A stretch of DNA of 64,000 nt from Streptomyces beigongshangae (GTDB lineage Bacteria; Actinomycetota; Actinomycetes; Streptomycetales; Streptomycetaceae). A program made the translations under genes and the position numbers. The DNA is taken from positions 105,480-169,479 of the forward strand of contig NZ_JAHKJW010000005.1 in the NCBI RefSeq assembly GCF_019710745.1, written 5' to 3'. Shown here in pieces: positions 53,033 through 62,050 of this stretch (positions are counted from its first letter, which is position 1; each line of letters begins with the position of its first letter). The notes below the pieces were generated by a model. The model was not told where the DNA came from and did no database searches. It saw only the letters and a list, made by a program, of their open reading frames with translations.

Positions 53033-54427
53033 ATGAACGCCCCGCACCTCCCGAAAGTGGCCGGAATCGATTCAACGGTTCCGTCACCCGCACACACTGT
53101 CGCACCGGCACGTGCCACCCCGGGTTCCCCGTCCGTCACTCCTCCACACGCCCCGGGCGCCGTTCTCCAGGACAGGCTGGCGGGCTGGGTCTCCGATCTC
53201 ACCACCCTCCACGAACTCACCGAGCGTCTGGCCCGCACCTCCTCCCTGGCGGACGCGCTCCAGGAACTGCTGCGCGCGGGCGCCTCCCTCATGGGCGCCC
53301 GGCGCGGTTTCGTGGTGCTGGAACCGGGCGACGGGCTCGGACCGGACACGACGGCCGGACTCGGGCTCGCCCGGGCGGACCTGGGGCACATCGAGACCGT
53401 CCCGCGCAGCTCCATGTCGTACGGGAGGATCCTCGACGGGCTCCCCGGCGGCGAGGGCGAGATCGCCCGGCCCGACCTCCTCTCCGAGGAAGGGCTCGAT
53501 CCCCGGCACCGCGAGGTGGCCGTCCGGCTCGGCTACGCCGCGAGTTACGCGCTGCCGTTGCGCACCCAGGCCGAGGCCCGCCTCGGCGCCGCGGTGTGGC
53601 TCTACGACGAACCGGCCGAACCGGTCGAGCGGCAGCGCCACCTGGCCGGCCTCTACGCGGGGTACGCGGCCGAGCACCTGACCCGCCTGGTGGAACTGGA
53701 GCGCACACGCGCGCGCGTGACGACGCTCTCCGAGGAACTGCTGCCCTCCCGGCTGCCGCGCGTCTCCGGGGTCCAGCTCGCCGCCCGGCACCGTACGGGG
53801 CCGCGCGGGGGCGGCGACTGGTACGACGCGCTGCCGCTGCCCGACGCCGCGCTCGGCCTCGCGGTCGGGTCCGTCACCGGGGCGGGGCCCAGCGCCGTCG
53901 CGGCGATGGGCCGGCTGCGGGCCTCACTGCGGGCCTACGCCGTGATGGAGGGCGAGGATCCGGTCGCCGTCCTGTCCGACCTCGAACTGCTGCTGCGGCT
54001 GACCGAGCCGGCCCGCTCCGCCACCGCCCTGTTCGCGTACTGCGAGCCCGCCCTGCGCAAGATCACGCTGGCCGGGGCCGGGCACAGTCCGCCGCTGGTG
54101 ATCGGCGAGCGGCGCACCGAGTACGTGGAAACGTCGCTCTCGGCGCCCCTGGGAATGCTCGCCTGCTGGGAGGCGCCCAGCGTGGAGTTCCGGGCGCAAC
54201 CAGGAGAGACGGTTCTGCTCTACACGGACGGGCTGCTGCACCGTACGGGCGATCCCATGGACCGGGCGTTCTCGCGACTGCACGCGGCCGCCGCGAGCGT
54301 GCCCCGGGCGCTGCGCGCGGATCCGGGCGCCGTCGCCGGTCACGTCCTGGGAACCATGCTGCCGAACGACCTCGACAACGCCGCCGGCGAGGAGGACGTG
54401 GTGCTCCTCGCGGCACGGTTCGAGTGA
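53033..54427 (+). CDS. GAF-SpoIIE (PP2C) serine phosphatase
   Basis: A protein of about 464 residues. A Pro-rich start precedes a GAF-like domain (about residues 50-210; ALQELLRAGASLMGARRGFVVLEP). The SpoIIE phosphatase domain covers about 220-460 (TLSEELLPSRLPRVSGVQLAARHRTG, GGGDWYDALPLPDAALGLAVGSV, ITLAGAGHSPPLVIGE, ETVLLYTDGLLHR). The usual GDV/GHG elements are partly altered (SVTGAGPSA), but the metal-site Asp residues remain. These enzymes dephosphorylate anti-anti-sigma proteins; RsbW-like ATPases are encoded at 48840 and 56264. ATG 53033 preferred; 52979 is an in-frame alternative. Confidence 0.88.
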   Translation: MNAPHLPKVAGIDSTVPSPAHTVAPARATPGSPSVTPPHAPGAVLQDRLAGWVSDLTTLHELTERLARTSSLADALQELLRAGASLMGARRGFVVLEPGDGLGPDTTAGLGLARADLGHIETVPRSSMSYGRILDGLPGGEGEIARPDLLSEEGLDPRHREVAVRLGYAASYALPLRTQAEARLGAAVWLYDEPAEPVERQRHLAGLYAGYAAEHLTRLVELERTRARVTTLSEELLPSRLPRVSGVQLAARHRTGPRGGGDWYDALPLPDAALGLAVGSVTGAGPSAVAAMGRLRASLRAYAVMEGEDPVAVLSDLELLLRLTEPARSATALFAYCEPALRKITLAGAGHSPPLVIGERRTEYVETSLSAPLGMLACWEAPSVEFRAQPGETVLLYTDGLLHRTGDPMDRAFSRLHAAAASVPRALRADPGAVAGHVLGTMLPNDLDNAAGEEDVVLLAARFE

Positions 54428-54510
54428 GCCGGACGCTCACGGCGTGGTTCACGTGAGACGGACGCTCACGGCACGGTTCGAGTGGGTCGGCCGTTCACGG
54501 CGTGGTTCGA
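54412..54510. repeat. 29-bp tandem repeats spanning the phosphatase stop
   Basis: Units start at 54412, 54441 and 54470, with a partial fourth from 54499. The first unit contains the last codons and TGA of the SpoIIE-phosphatase gene. The second repeats that context with a TGA in the same place. This is the third gene in the window with a duplicated stop region. Confidence 0.8.
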
Positions 54511-54624
54511 GGGAGGCGCGCGCCTCTCGGACGAGCCGCACGTCATCGGGGCTTCCGGCCCCGGGCGCCCTTCCGTACGACCGTACGATGGGTTGCGTCC
54601 AGTGTCGTATCGAGGAGGCAGATC

Positions 54625-56112
54625 GTGTCGGAGGCGCTCAATCCGGAGACCCCGGAAGCCGTGCTTGACGATGCCGCCGACCAGGCGGACGAAGAAGAGC
54701 CCATCAAGCAGCGCAAGAACGGCCTGTACCCGGGCGTGTCGGACGAGCTGGCCGAGAACATGAAGAGCGGCTGGGCCGACACCGAGCTGCATGGCCTGGA
54801 GCCGATCGCGCAGGCCGCGCGCACCGCCGCGCGCCGTGCCGCGCTCTCCGCGCGCTTCCCGGGCGAGCGCCTCGTCGTTCCGGCGGGCAACCTGAAGACC
54901 CGCTCGAACGACACGGAGTACCCCTTCCGCGCCTCGGTCGAGTACGCGTACCTGACCGGCAACCTCACCGAGGACGGCGTCCTGGTGCTGGAGCCGACCG
55001 CGGACGGCCACCAGGCCACGATCTACCTGCTGCCGCGCTCCGACCGCGAGAACGGCGAGTTCTGGCTCTCCGGCCAGGGCGAGCTGTGGGTCGGCCGCCG
55101 CCACTCCCTGACGGAGGCCGAGCGGCTGTACGGCATCCCCGCCTCGGACGTCCGCGAGCTCCCCGACAAGTTGCGCGAGGCGACCGGCCCGGTCCGGGTC
55201 GTGCGCGGGTACGACGCCGGCATCGAGGCGGCGCTCACCGACAAGGTCACCGCGGAGCGCGACGCCGAACTGCGGGTCTTCCTCTCCGAGGCCCGCCTGG
55301 TCAAGGACGAGTTCGAGGTCGGCGAGCTGCAGAAGGCGGTCGACTCGACCGTGCGAGGCTTCGAGGACGTCGTACGGGTCCTGGACCGCGCCGAGGCGAC
55401 CAGCGAGCGCTACATCGAGGGCACGTTCTTCCTGCGCGCGCGGGTCGAGGGCAACGACATCGGCTACGGCTCGATCTGCGCGGCGGGCCCGCACGCGTGC
55501 ACGCTGCACTGGGTGCGCAACGACGGCCCGGTGCGCTCCGGGGACCTGCTCCTGCTGGACGCGGGCGTGGAGACCCACACGCTCTACACGGCCGACGTCA
55601 CGCGCACGCTGCCGGTCAACGGCACGTACTCGGGGATCCAGAAGAAGATCTACGACGCCGTGTACGAGTCCCAGGAGGCGGGCATAGCGGCCGTGCGGCC
55701 CGGCGCCAAGTACCGGGACTTCCACGACGCCTCCCAGCGGGTGCTGGCCGAGAAGCTCGTCGAGTGGGGGCTCGTCGAGGGTCCGGTCGAGCGGGTCCTG
55801 GAGCTGGGGCTGCAGCGCCGCTGGACGCTGCACGGCACCGGCCACATGCTCGGCATGGACGTCCACGACTGCGCGGTCGCCCGCACGGAGACGTACGTGG
55901 ACGGCACGCTGGAGCCGGGCATGTGCCTGACCGTCGAGCCGGGGCTGTACTTCCAGGCGGACGACCTGACCGTGCCGGAGGAGTACCGGGGCATCGGGGT
56001 CCGCATCGAGGACGACATCCTCGTCACGGAGGACGGCAACCGGAACCTGTCGGCCGCGCTTCCCCGCCGGTCGGACGAGGTCGAGGCGTGGATGGCGTCG
56101 CTGAAGGGCTGA
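54625..56112 (+). CDS. pepP: Xaa-Pro aminopeptidase (M24B)
   Basis: A 495-residue metallopeptidase. The N-terminal creatinase-like domain runs to about residue 230, then the pita-bread M24 fold. Metal ligands are LLLLDAGVE (Asp), TADVTRTLPV (Asp), HGTGHMLGMDVHD (His), TVEPGLY (Glu) and RIEDDILV (Glu). It removes N-terminal residues before proline in the cytoplasm. GTG start preceded by GAGGAGG; a longer upstream frame is unlikely. Nearby 3' DNA has TTCGTCGTTCGCTTCGTCG-like short repeats at about 56160-56190. Confidence 0.95.
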   Translation: MSEALNPETPEAVLDDAADQADEEEPIKQRKNGLYPGVSDELAENMKSGWADTELHGLEPIAQAARTAARRAALSARFPGERLVVPAGNLKTRSNDTEYPFRASVEYAYLTGNLTEDGVLVLEPTADGHQATIYLLPRSDRENGEFWLSGQGELWVGRRHSLTEAERLYGIPASDVRELPDKLREATGPVRVVRGYDAGIEAALTDKVTAERDAELRVFLSEARLVKDEFEVGELQKAVDSTVRGFEDVVRVLDRAEATSERYIEGTFFLRARVEGNDIGYGSICAAGPHACTLHWVRNDGPVRSGDLLLLDAGVETHTLYTADVTRTLPVNGTYSGIQKKIYDAVYESQEAGIAAVRPGAKYRDFHDASQRVLAEKLVEWGLVEGPVERVLELGLQRRWTLHGTGHMLGMDVHDCAVARTETYVDGTLEPGMCLTVEPGLYFQADDLTVPEEYRGIGVRIEDDILVTEDGNRNLSAALPRRSDEVEAWMASLKG

Positions 56113-56263
56113 CGCGGAGTGGGGCCGGGCGCCGACGGGCGTGCCCGGCCCTTCTTCTTTTCGTCGTTCGCTTCGTCGTTCGCTTCGTCGTCCTTCTCGT
56201 TCGCGGGCGTTCCGTGGTCCTTCCGTCCGCGAGAGGCGGGCAGGACGGACCGGCGCAGTGGCG

Positions 56264-56719
56264 TCAGACGGCCGGCAGTGGGGCGCCCTCGCGCCACTTG
56301 AGCATCTTGTCGAAGCTGACCACGGCCCCGCCCCTGACGGAGCTGTTGCCGATGTGGACGTGGTCGGCGAGTTCCTGGATCAGTCCCAGGCCCCGGCCGT
56401 GCTCCGCGTCGGTGCGGGCGGGCCGCAGGGGCGCGCGGCTCCGCCCCGACGGGAATCCCGGGCCCGAGTCGGTCACTTCGATCCGGCACTTCTCGCCGTC
56501 CAGATAGGCCGTGACCCGGTACGCCTCGGCGGGCTCCCCCGTCACCGGGTCGCCCCCGTGCTCGACGGCGTTGGCGCAGGCTTCACTCAGTGCGACAGAG
56601 ATGTCGTAGGAGATGTCCGGGTCCACCCCCGCCGACTCCATGGTGCCGATCAGCAGGCGCCGGGCGAGCGGAACACTCGCCGCCTCACGCCGGAGATGGA
56701 GAGACCACCAGATGCTCAT
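56264..56719 (-). CDS. RsbW/SpoIIAB-type anti-sigma ATPase
   Basis: A 151-residue HATPase_c_2 protein. It has an SIWWSLHLRREAASVPLARR start, the N box VALSEACANAVEHGG, a G1 box RIEVTDSGPGFP, and GRGLGLIQELADHVHIGN as the G2 region. It may act as an anti-sigma factor or Ser kinase, as in Streptomyces sigma-B-like networks. Divergent from the copper cluster. Confidence 0.92.
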   Translation of the reverse strand: MSIWWSLHLRREAASVPLARRLLIGTMESAGVDPDISYDISVALSEACANAVEHGGDPVTGEPAEAYRVTAYLDGEKCRIEVTDSGPGFPSGRSRAPLRPARTDAEHGRGLGLIQELADHVHIGNSSVRGGAVVSFDKMLKWREGAPLPAV

Positions 56720-56873
56720 GCGCCAGCCTCCTGGCCGCGGCTCGACATACCGTTACGTATTGCCGCCGGGCACCGGAAGTAAGCGTGCCGTGGGCGTGAA
56801 GCCGCCCACAAGGGGGATGCGCGGGCGCCATCTGCCGGTGTATGTGCGTCGTCCTGCACCAGAACGTGATCTT

Positions 56874-56914
56874 CCGGACCGTACGCCATCTTGTGGACCT
56901 GGCGTACGGTCCGG
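56874..56914. promoter_or_regulatory. 15-bp inverted repeat in the divergent promoter region
   Basis: Arms CCGGACCGTACGCCA and TGGCGTACGGTCCGG are exact complements with an 11-base spacer, 28 bp upstream of the ATG at 56943. The position suits an operator or leader hairpin for the membrane gene or copper cluster. It does not resemble the CsoR consensus. Confidence 0.5.
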
Positions 56915-56942
56915 GACGGGCCAGTGCGATGATGAGGCCGCC

Positions 56943-57818
56943 ATGACTGCCCCCCACCAGTACGCGCGCACCGGAGGTGATCTCCGGGTCCTGAGGGCCG
57001 CGGTGTTCGCCGCGGTCTGCGTCGTGCTGGCCGCGGCCGGTCACTCGGTCGCCTCCTGCGCGACGGTTCCGCTCTGGTCCCTCGGCGCCGGTTTCCTCAC
57101 CGTCTTCGCCGTCGCGGCGCCGCTCGCCGGGCGCGAGCGCTCGCTGCCGGGCATCACCGCGCTCCTCGCGGCCGGCCAGACGGTGCTGCACACGCTCTTC
57201 GGACTCGGGCAGCACGGCACGACGGCCACCGCCGCCGCGGGCACGGACGCCTCGCTCGTGGACGCCTCGCTGGTGGCCCGGGCCGCGCGACTGGTGTGCG
57301 GCGCGTCCGTCGCGACCCTCAGCCCCGCCCAGGCGCAGCGGATCCTCGCCGACGCACAGGTCGGCACGGGTGGCATGAGTGGCGTAAGCGGCCCGAGTGG
57401 CGTGGGCGGTGCGAACAGCGCGGGTCCGGGCGGCGCACACGCCCTGCATCAGCAGGCGGACGCCGTGTCGGCCGCCACCGGGGCCCCGGCGGCGGTGCTG
57501 CCGTCGCTGTCGATGCTCCTGTGTCACGTTCTCGCCGCCGTCGCCACCGGATGGTTGCTGCGCCGGGGCGACATCGCCCTGCGACGCCTCCTGCGCCTCT
57601 CGGCGCACGGCGTCGCGGAGAAGGCGCTCACCCCCCTGCGCGCGGCCCTGGCACTCGTACGCGCCCTGCTGACGGGCCTGCCCGGCGCGGCCCCGGCGGC
57701 GCCGGGCGTCCCGCGCGCCCGGGAGAGCGGGCCACCGGCCCTGCGGACCACCGCCCTCCAGCACTCGGTCGTACGGCGCGGTCCGCCGGCCTGCCGGGCG
57801 TTCACCCTCGCCGCCTGA
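56943..57818 (+). CDS. Multi-pass membrane protein at the head of the copper cluster
   Basis: A 291-residue protein with about five hydrophobic segments (LRAAVFAAVCVVLAAAGHSV; LGAGFLTVFAVAAPLAG; LPGITALLAAGQTVLHTLFG; and LPSLSMLLCHVLAAVATGWLL). A Gly/Ser-rich loop (GTGGMSGVSGPSGVGG) lies between, and the C-terminal tail is basic. His residues near membrane ends (GHSV, LHTLF, MLLCH) could bind copper, but no known domain is identified. It lies 128 bp upstream of ycnI on the same strand. Confidence 0.78.
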   Translation: MTAPHQYARTGGDLRVLRAAVFAAVCVVLAAAGHSVASCATVPLWSLGAGFLTVFAVAAPLAGRERSLPGITALLAAGQTVLHTLFGLGQHGTTATAAAGTDASLVDASLVARAARLVCGASVATLSPAQAQRILADAQVGTGGMSGVSGPSGVGGANSAGPGGAHALHQQADAVSAATGAPAAVLPSLSMLLCHVLAAVATGWLLRRGDIALRRLLRLSAHGVAEKALTPLRAALALVRALLTGLPGAAPAAPGVPRARESGPPALRTTALQHSVVRRGPPACRAFTLAA

Positions 57819-57946
57819 CACGACGCACCACTTCTGACGTACTCACTCCAGGGGTGCCGTCGTGCGGCACGCGCGCGTGCCCGCTCTTCCACGCGCGCAC
57901 CCCCCAGTTCCTCACCGAACCCGTGCTGAAAGTGGAGTGTCCTGCC

Positions 57947-58699
57947 ATGAAGGCTTCTCGTGTCGCCGCGACCGGTGTCGTCGCCGCCTCCGCCGTTCTC
58001 GTCCTGTCCGGTCCCGCGTTCGCGCACGTCACCGTGCAGCCCGAGGGCACGGCCGCCAAGGGCGGTTACGCGACGGTCAACTTCAAGGTGCCGAACGAGC
58101 GCGACAACGCCTCGACCACCAAGCTGGAGATCAGCTTCCCGGCCGACCACCCGCTCGCCTCGGTCATGCCGCAGCCCGTCGACGGCTGGGACGTCGAGGT
58201 CACCAAGTCCAGGCTCGACAAGCCGCTCGAGATGCACGGCGAGAAGATCAACGAAGCCGTCACCAAGGTCACCTGGACCGCGGACGGCAAGGGCATCCAG
58301 CCCGGCTACTTCCAGAAGTTCCCGCTCTCCGTCGGCGCGCTGCCCGAGGACGCCGACGAGATGGTCTTCAAGGCGATCCAGACGTACTCCAACAAGGAGG
58401 TCGTGCGCTGGATCGAGACCCAGGAGGAAGGCGCCGAGGAGCCCGAGGCGCCGGCTCCGGTGCTCGCCCTGTCCGCCGCCACCGACGACCACCACGGGGC
58501 TGCCTCCGACGCCGCCGACGACGCCGCCGACGCGCAGGAGGGCGACGACGCGGAAGCCGCCGCCGACACCTCGGACACCGAGGCCGCCACCGACAGCAGC
58601 GACACCACCGCCCGTGTGCTGGGCGTCGTCGGCATCGTCGTCGGTGTGGCCGGCGTGGCGTTCGGCGTACTCGCCGGCCGTCGGCGCACCACCGCCTGA
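57947..58699 (+). CDS. ycnI: YcnI/DUF1775 extracellular copper-binding protein
   Basis: A 250-residue exported protein. The signal peptide ends in GPAFA, leaving His as the mature N-terminal residue (HVTVQPEG), the copper ligand known for DUF1775. The domain continues to about residue 165 (GWDVEVTKSRLDKPL, GYFQKFPLSVGALP). An Asp/Ala-rich spacer (DAADDAADAQEGDDAEAA) and a C-terminal membrane anchor (VLGVVGIVVGVAGVAFGVLAG) follow, so it is tethered to the outer membrane face. It probably hands copper to the Sco/CopC system downstream. Confidence 0.92.
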   Translation: MKASRVAATGVVAASAVLVLSGPAFAHVTVQPEGTAAKGGYATVNFKVPNERDNASTTKLEISFPADHPLASVMPQPVDGWDVEVTKSRLDKPLEMHGEKINEAVTKVTWTADGKGIQPGYFQKFPLSVGALPEDADEMVFKAIQTYSNKEVVRWIETQEEGAEEPEAPAPVLALSAATDDHHGAASDAADDAADAQEGDDAEAAADTSDTEAATDSSDTTARVLGVVGIVVGVAGVAFGVLAGRRRTTA

Positions 58700-58819
58700 A
58701 TCCAGTCCCACCGACCCAACGTCGGACGCCCCACCGGTGTCCCCGGCCGCTCGTTCCGCGGCCGGGGAGCCGGGCCCGTACCCATGCGGTCGGGTGCGGC
58801 GTCCCCGGGAGAACGCACC

Positions 58820-59497
58820 ATGCGCAAGAAGACCTACACCGTGGCCGCGCTGTTCGCCGCGGCCGCCCTGACCCTTTCCGGCTGTGGCGGCGGTGACAGC
58901 GGTGACAGTGACAACACCGTCGCCGAGGTGTCCACCGACGCCGGTTCGGACAAGGCCGCCACGGTTCTCGACAAGCCGTTCGAGAAGCCGGACCTCGTCC
59001 TCACCGACACCCGGGGCAAGGAGTACGACCTCCGCGAGGCGACCCGGGGCAGGCCGACGCTCGTCTACTTCGGCTACACCAACTGCCCCGACGTCTGCCC
59101 GCTGACCATGAACAACATCGCCGTCGCCAAGAAGCAGCTGGCCCAGGACAAGCAGTTGTCCCAGGCCGAGAAGGACTCGCTGCGTGTCGTGTTCGTCACC
59201 ACCGACCCGGAGCGCGACACCTCCGCCGCGCTCGGCAAGTGGCTCAAGGGCATCGACCCGGACGTCGTCGGCCTGACCGGCTCGTTCGACACGATCCAGG
59301 CGGGCGCCCGCACCCTCGGCATCTCCATCGAGGCGCCGACGAAGGACAAGGACGGCAAGGTCACGTCCATGCACGGCACGCAGGTCATCGCCTTCTCGCC
59401 GAAGACCGACGCCGGGTACGTGCTGTACGGCGAGGACGCCACCGTCGACGACTACACCGAGGACCTGCCCGCGCTGATCAAGGGCGCGAAGCCGTGA
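58820..59497 (+). CDS. sco: Sco1/SenC-type copper chaperone lipoprotein
   Basis: A 225-residue lipoprotein (LTLSGC lipobox). The thioredoxin-like domain has the copper motif TNCPDVCPLT (CxxxC) and the distal His in SMHGTQV, plus the family PTLVYFGYT and VFVTTDPERDT segments. Sco supplies copper to cytochrome oxidase and, in Streptomyces, to the apical oxidase GlxA pathway. ATG 58820. The stop overlaps the GTG of the next gene. Confidence 0.95.
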   Translation: MRKKTYTVAALFAAAALTLSGCGGGDSGDSDNTVAEVSTDAGSDKAATVLDKPFEKPDLVLTDTRGKEYDLREATRGRPTLVYFGYTNCPDVCPLTMNNIAVAKKQLAQDKQLSQAEKDSLRVVFVTTDPERDTSAALGKWLKGIDPDVVGLTGSFDTIQAGARTLGISIEAPTKDKDGKVTSMHGTQVIAFSPKTDAGYVLYGEDATVDDYTEDLPALIKGAKP

Positions 59498-60048
59498 CAT
59501 CTCGTACGGCGTCCGTGGCTGCCCTCGTGCTGGCCGCCGCGCTGGCACTGGCGGGCTGCGGGGACTCGGACTCCGGCGGTTCGGGGGGCGGGGACCGGCA
59601 CGGGGACGGACTGTCGGTGGGCTCCGCCTACATGCCGCAGCCGGTCTCGGACTCCATGGCGGCCGGGTTCCTGGTCATCGCCAATGCCGGTGGCGAGGGC
59701 GACAAGCTGTCCTCCGTCACCAGCGACCTCGCCGGCGAGGTCACCCTCCACACGACCGTCGGACAGGCGATGGAGCAGGTGAAGAACCTCGACATCCCCG
59801 CCCACGGCGAACTCGTCCTGGAGAGCGGTGGCGACCACCTCATGTTCGAGAAGCTGAAGCGCAAACCGAAGGAGGGCGACACGGTGTCCCTGGAACTGCG
59901 CTTCACCAAGTCCGACCCGATCAAGGTCGAGATGCCGGTGAAGTCCGCCACGTACCAGCCGCCGGCTGCGAAGGGTTCGTCCTCGCACTCCTCGCACTCG
60001 TCGCACTCCTCGCACTCCTCGCATTCGTCCACCACGTCGCACCACTGA
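59494..60048 (+). CDS. ecuC: PCu(A)C-type copper chaperone ECuC
   Basis: A 184-residue lipoprotein (LALAGC lipobox) with a DR1885/PCuAC domain. Copper ligands follow the HxnMx21HxM pattern: HTTVGQAM, then GGDHLMF. The C terminus has an unusual His/Ser tail (five HSS units) ending HH, encoded by CTCGCACTC repeats, which could buffer copper. GTG overlaps the sco stop. In S. lividans the equivalent passes Cu(I) to Sco. Confidence 0.93.
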   Translation: MTSRTASVAALVLAAALALAGCGDSDSGGSGGGDRHGDGLSVGSAYMPQPVSDSMAAGFLVIANAGGEGDKLSSVTSDLAGEVTLHTTVGQAMEQVKNLDIPAHGELVLESGGDHLMFEKLKRKPKEGDTVSLELRFTKSDPIKVEMPVKSATYQPPAAKGSSSHSSHSSHSSHSSHSSTTSHH

Positions 60049-60062
60049 GGGAGGGACCACCG

Positions 60063-62042
60063 TTGAGTCAGACCACCGCTCCCCGTGTCCGGACGCTGCT
60101 GTTGCTGCTCCTCGCCGTCACCGGCGCGCTCCTCGCCGGGGCCGCGCCCGTCTCCGCGCACGCCGCACTGACCAGGAGCGACCCCCAGCAGGGAGCGGTG
60201 GTCGCCGAGGCGCCCGCCCAGGTGTCGCTCACCTTCTCCGAGCAGGTCGCGATGTCGGACGACTCGGTGCGCGTGCTCGATCCCAAGGGCGAGCGCGTCG
60301 ACACCGGCAAGACGTCCGCGGCGGGCACCAACACCTACTCCGTGAAACTGCACTCCGGCCTGCCGGACGGCACCTTCACCGTCACCTACCAGGTGGTGTC
60401 GGCGGACAGCCACCCCGTCTCCGGGGCGTTCGTCTTCTCCATCGGGGCACCCTCCAAGACCTCCGTCGCCGTGTCCGGACAGGAGGCCGGCGGCGGGATC
60501 GTGGGCAATCTCTACGGCTTCGCCCGCTATGTGTCGTACACGGGGTTCATCCTCCTGATCGGCGGTTCGGCCTTCGTGCTGGCCTGCTGGCGGGCTGGTT
60601 CGGGCGTACGGGCGGTGCAGCGGCTCGTGGTCTCGGGCTGGCTCGCCCTGACCGGCGCCACCCTCGCCATGCTGCTGCTGCGCGGGTCGTACACCAGCTC
60701 GGGGGAGGTCGGGGACGTCTTCGACCTGGACCTGCTCAGCCAGGTGCTGCAGACCAAGACGGGCGCCGCCCTGGTGTCGCGGCTGCTGCTGCTCGCCGCG
60801 GCCGCGCTGTTCGTCGCCGTGCTCTTCGGGGCGTACGAGAAGCCTGACGACGAGGAGGAGGACGAGAAGGACGAGGAGAAGAAGGAAAAGGAGAAGAGCG
60901 ACCTGACCTTCGGACTCGCCATCGGCGGGTTCGTCGTGGCGGCCGGTCTCGCGGCGACGTGGGCGATGGCCGAGCACGCCTCGACCGGCCTCCAGACGAA
61001 CATCGCGATGCCCGCGGACATCCTGCATCTGCTCGCCGTCGCGGTCTGGCTCGGCGGACTGTCGACCCTGCTGGTGCTGCTCTACCGGACCCCGTCGCTC
61101 GATCCGTCCGCCGTGAGCCGTTTCTCCCGCCTCGCGTTCGGCAGCGTGGTCGTGCTGGTCGTGACCGGGATCTACCAGTCGTGGCGGCAGGTCGGCTCGT
61201 GGTCGGCGCTCACGGGCACCTGGTACGGACAGCTGCTGATGATCAAGATCGGCCTGGTGGTCGTCCTGGTCGGTGTCGCCTGGTTCTCCCGGCGGTGGAC
61301 CGGCCGCCTCCTACAGGCACCGGCCGAGGAACCGGTGAAGGTGCCGGTCGGGGCCACGGCGTCGAGAACGCCCAAGGGCTCGAAAGCCCCGAAGAACCCC
61401 AAGGACCCCAAGGACCTCAAGGGGCGTGCGGGCAAGAAGGAGCCGGCCGCCGCGGACGGCGACGGCAAGCGGGCCGCCCAACTGGCGCGGCAGCGGGCCG
61501 CGGTGGCCACCGCGCGCGTGAAGCGCCTGCGGGACGCCGACCCGCTCCGCTCGGGCCTGCGCCGCTCGGTGCTCGCCGAGGCGGGCGTCGCGGTCGTCCT
61601 GCTGGCCGTCACCACCGTGCTCACGTCCACCGAACCCGGGCGCACGGAGGAGGAGGCGAAGGCCGCCGCCGGCGCCACCGCCCCGTCGGAGGAGACCGGT
61701 GTGGCGCTGTCGCTGGACATCCCCTTCGACACGGGGGGCCAGGACGGCAAGGGCATCGCCCGCATCGAGCTGGACCCGGCCCGCGTCGGCGGCAACGACA
61801 TGCACGTCTACGTGGAGCGGACGAACGGCAAGGCCTTCGACATCCCCGAGGTCAAGGTCGCCTTCACCCTTGAGGCGAAGGACATCGGCCCGCTGCCCGT
61901 GGTCCCCGACCGCATCGCCACCGGACACTGGACGGCGAGCGGGGTGCAGATCCCGATGGCGGGCAGCTGGGAGATCGCGGTGACCGTACGGACGTCCGAC
62001 ATCGACCAGGTGACCGTCGACAAGAACGCGCAGATCGGCTGA
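60063..62042 (+). CDS. CopC-CopD fusion (YcnJ-like) copper import protein
   Basis: A 659-residue protein. The signal peptide ends VSA before HAALTRSDP, giving a mature CopC domain with an N-terminal His ligand (residues ~33-130) and ADSHPVSG carrying a second His. About eight membrane segments of CopD follow, interrupted by a highly charged loop (DDEEEDEKDEEKKEKEK). A second Lys/Pro-rich loop (PKGSKAPKNPKDPKD) and a C-terminal YtkA-like beta domain (about 530-659) complete it. TTG start with GGGAGGGACC upstream. Confidence 0.92.
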   Translation: MSQTTAPRVRTLLLLLLAVTGALLAGAAPVSAHAALTRSDPQQGAVVAEAPAQVSLTFSEQVAMSDDSVRVLDPKGERVDTGKTSAAGTNTYSVKLHSGLPDGTFTVTYQVVSADSHPVSGAFVFSIGAPSKTSVAVSGQEAGGGIVGNLYGFARYVSYTGFILLIGGSAFVLACWRAGSGVRAVQRLVVSGWLALTGATLAMLLLRGSYTSSGEVGDVFDLDLLSQVLQTKTGAALVSRLLLLAAAALFVAVLFGAYEKPDDEEEDEKDEEKKEKEKSDLTFGLAIGGFVVAAGLAATWAMAEHASTGLQTNIAMPADILHLLAVAVWLGGLSTLLVLLYRTPSLDPSAVSRFSRLAFGSVVVLVVTGIYQSWRQVGSWSALTGTWYGQLLMIKIGLVVVLVGVAWFSRRWTGRLLQAPAEEPVKVPVGATASRTPKGSKAPKNPKDPKDLKGRAGKKEPAAADGDGKRAAQLARQRAAVATARVKRLRDADPLRSGLRRSVLAEAGVAVVLLAVTTVLTSTEPGRTEEEAKAAAGATAPSEETGVALSLDIPFDTGGQDGKGIARIELDPARVGGNDMHVYVERTNGKAFDIPEVKVAFTLEAKDIGPLPVVPDRIATGHWTASGVQIPMAGSWEIAVTVRTSDIDQVTVDKNAQIG

Positions 62043-62050
62043 GCGACACC

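Noticed and set aside
54446..54459. GGTTCACGTGAGAC, a 12/14 match to parS
   Set aside because: It falls within the 29-bp tandem repeat, has two mismatches in conserved positions, and neighbouring repeat units do not keep it; probably coincidence.
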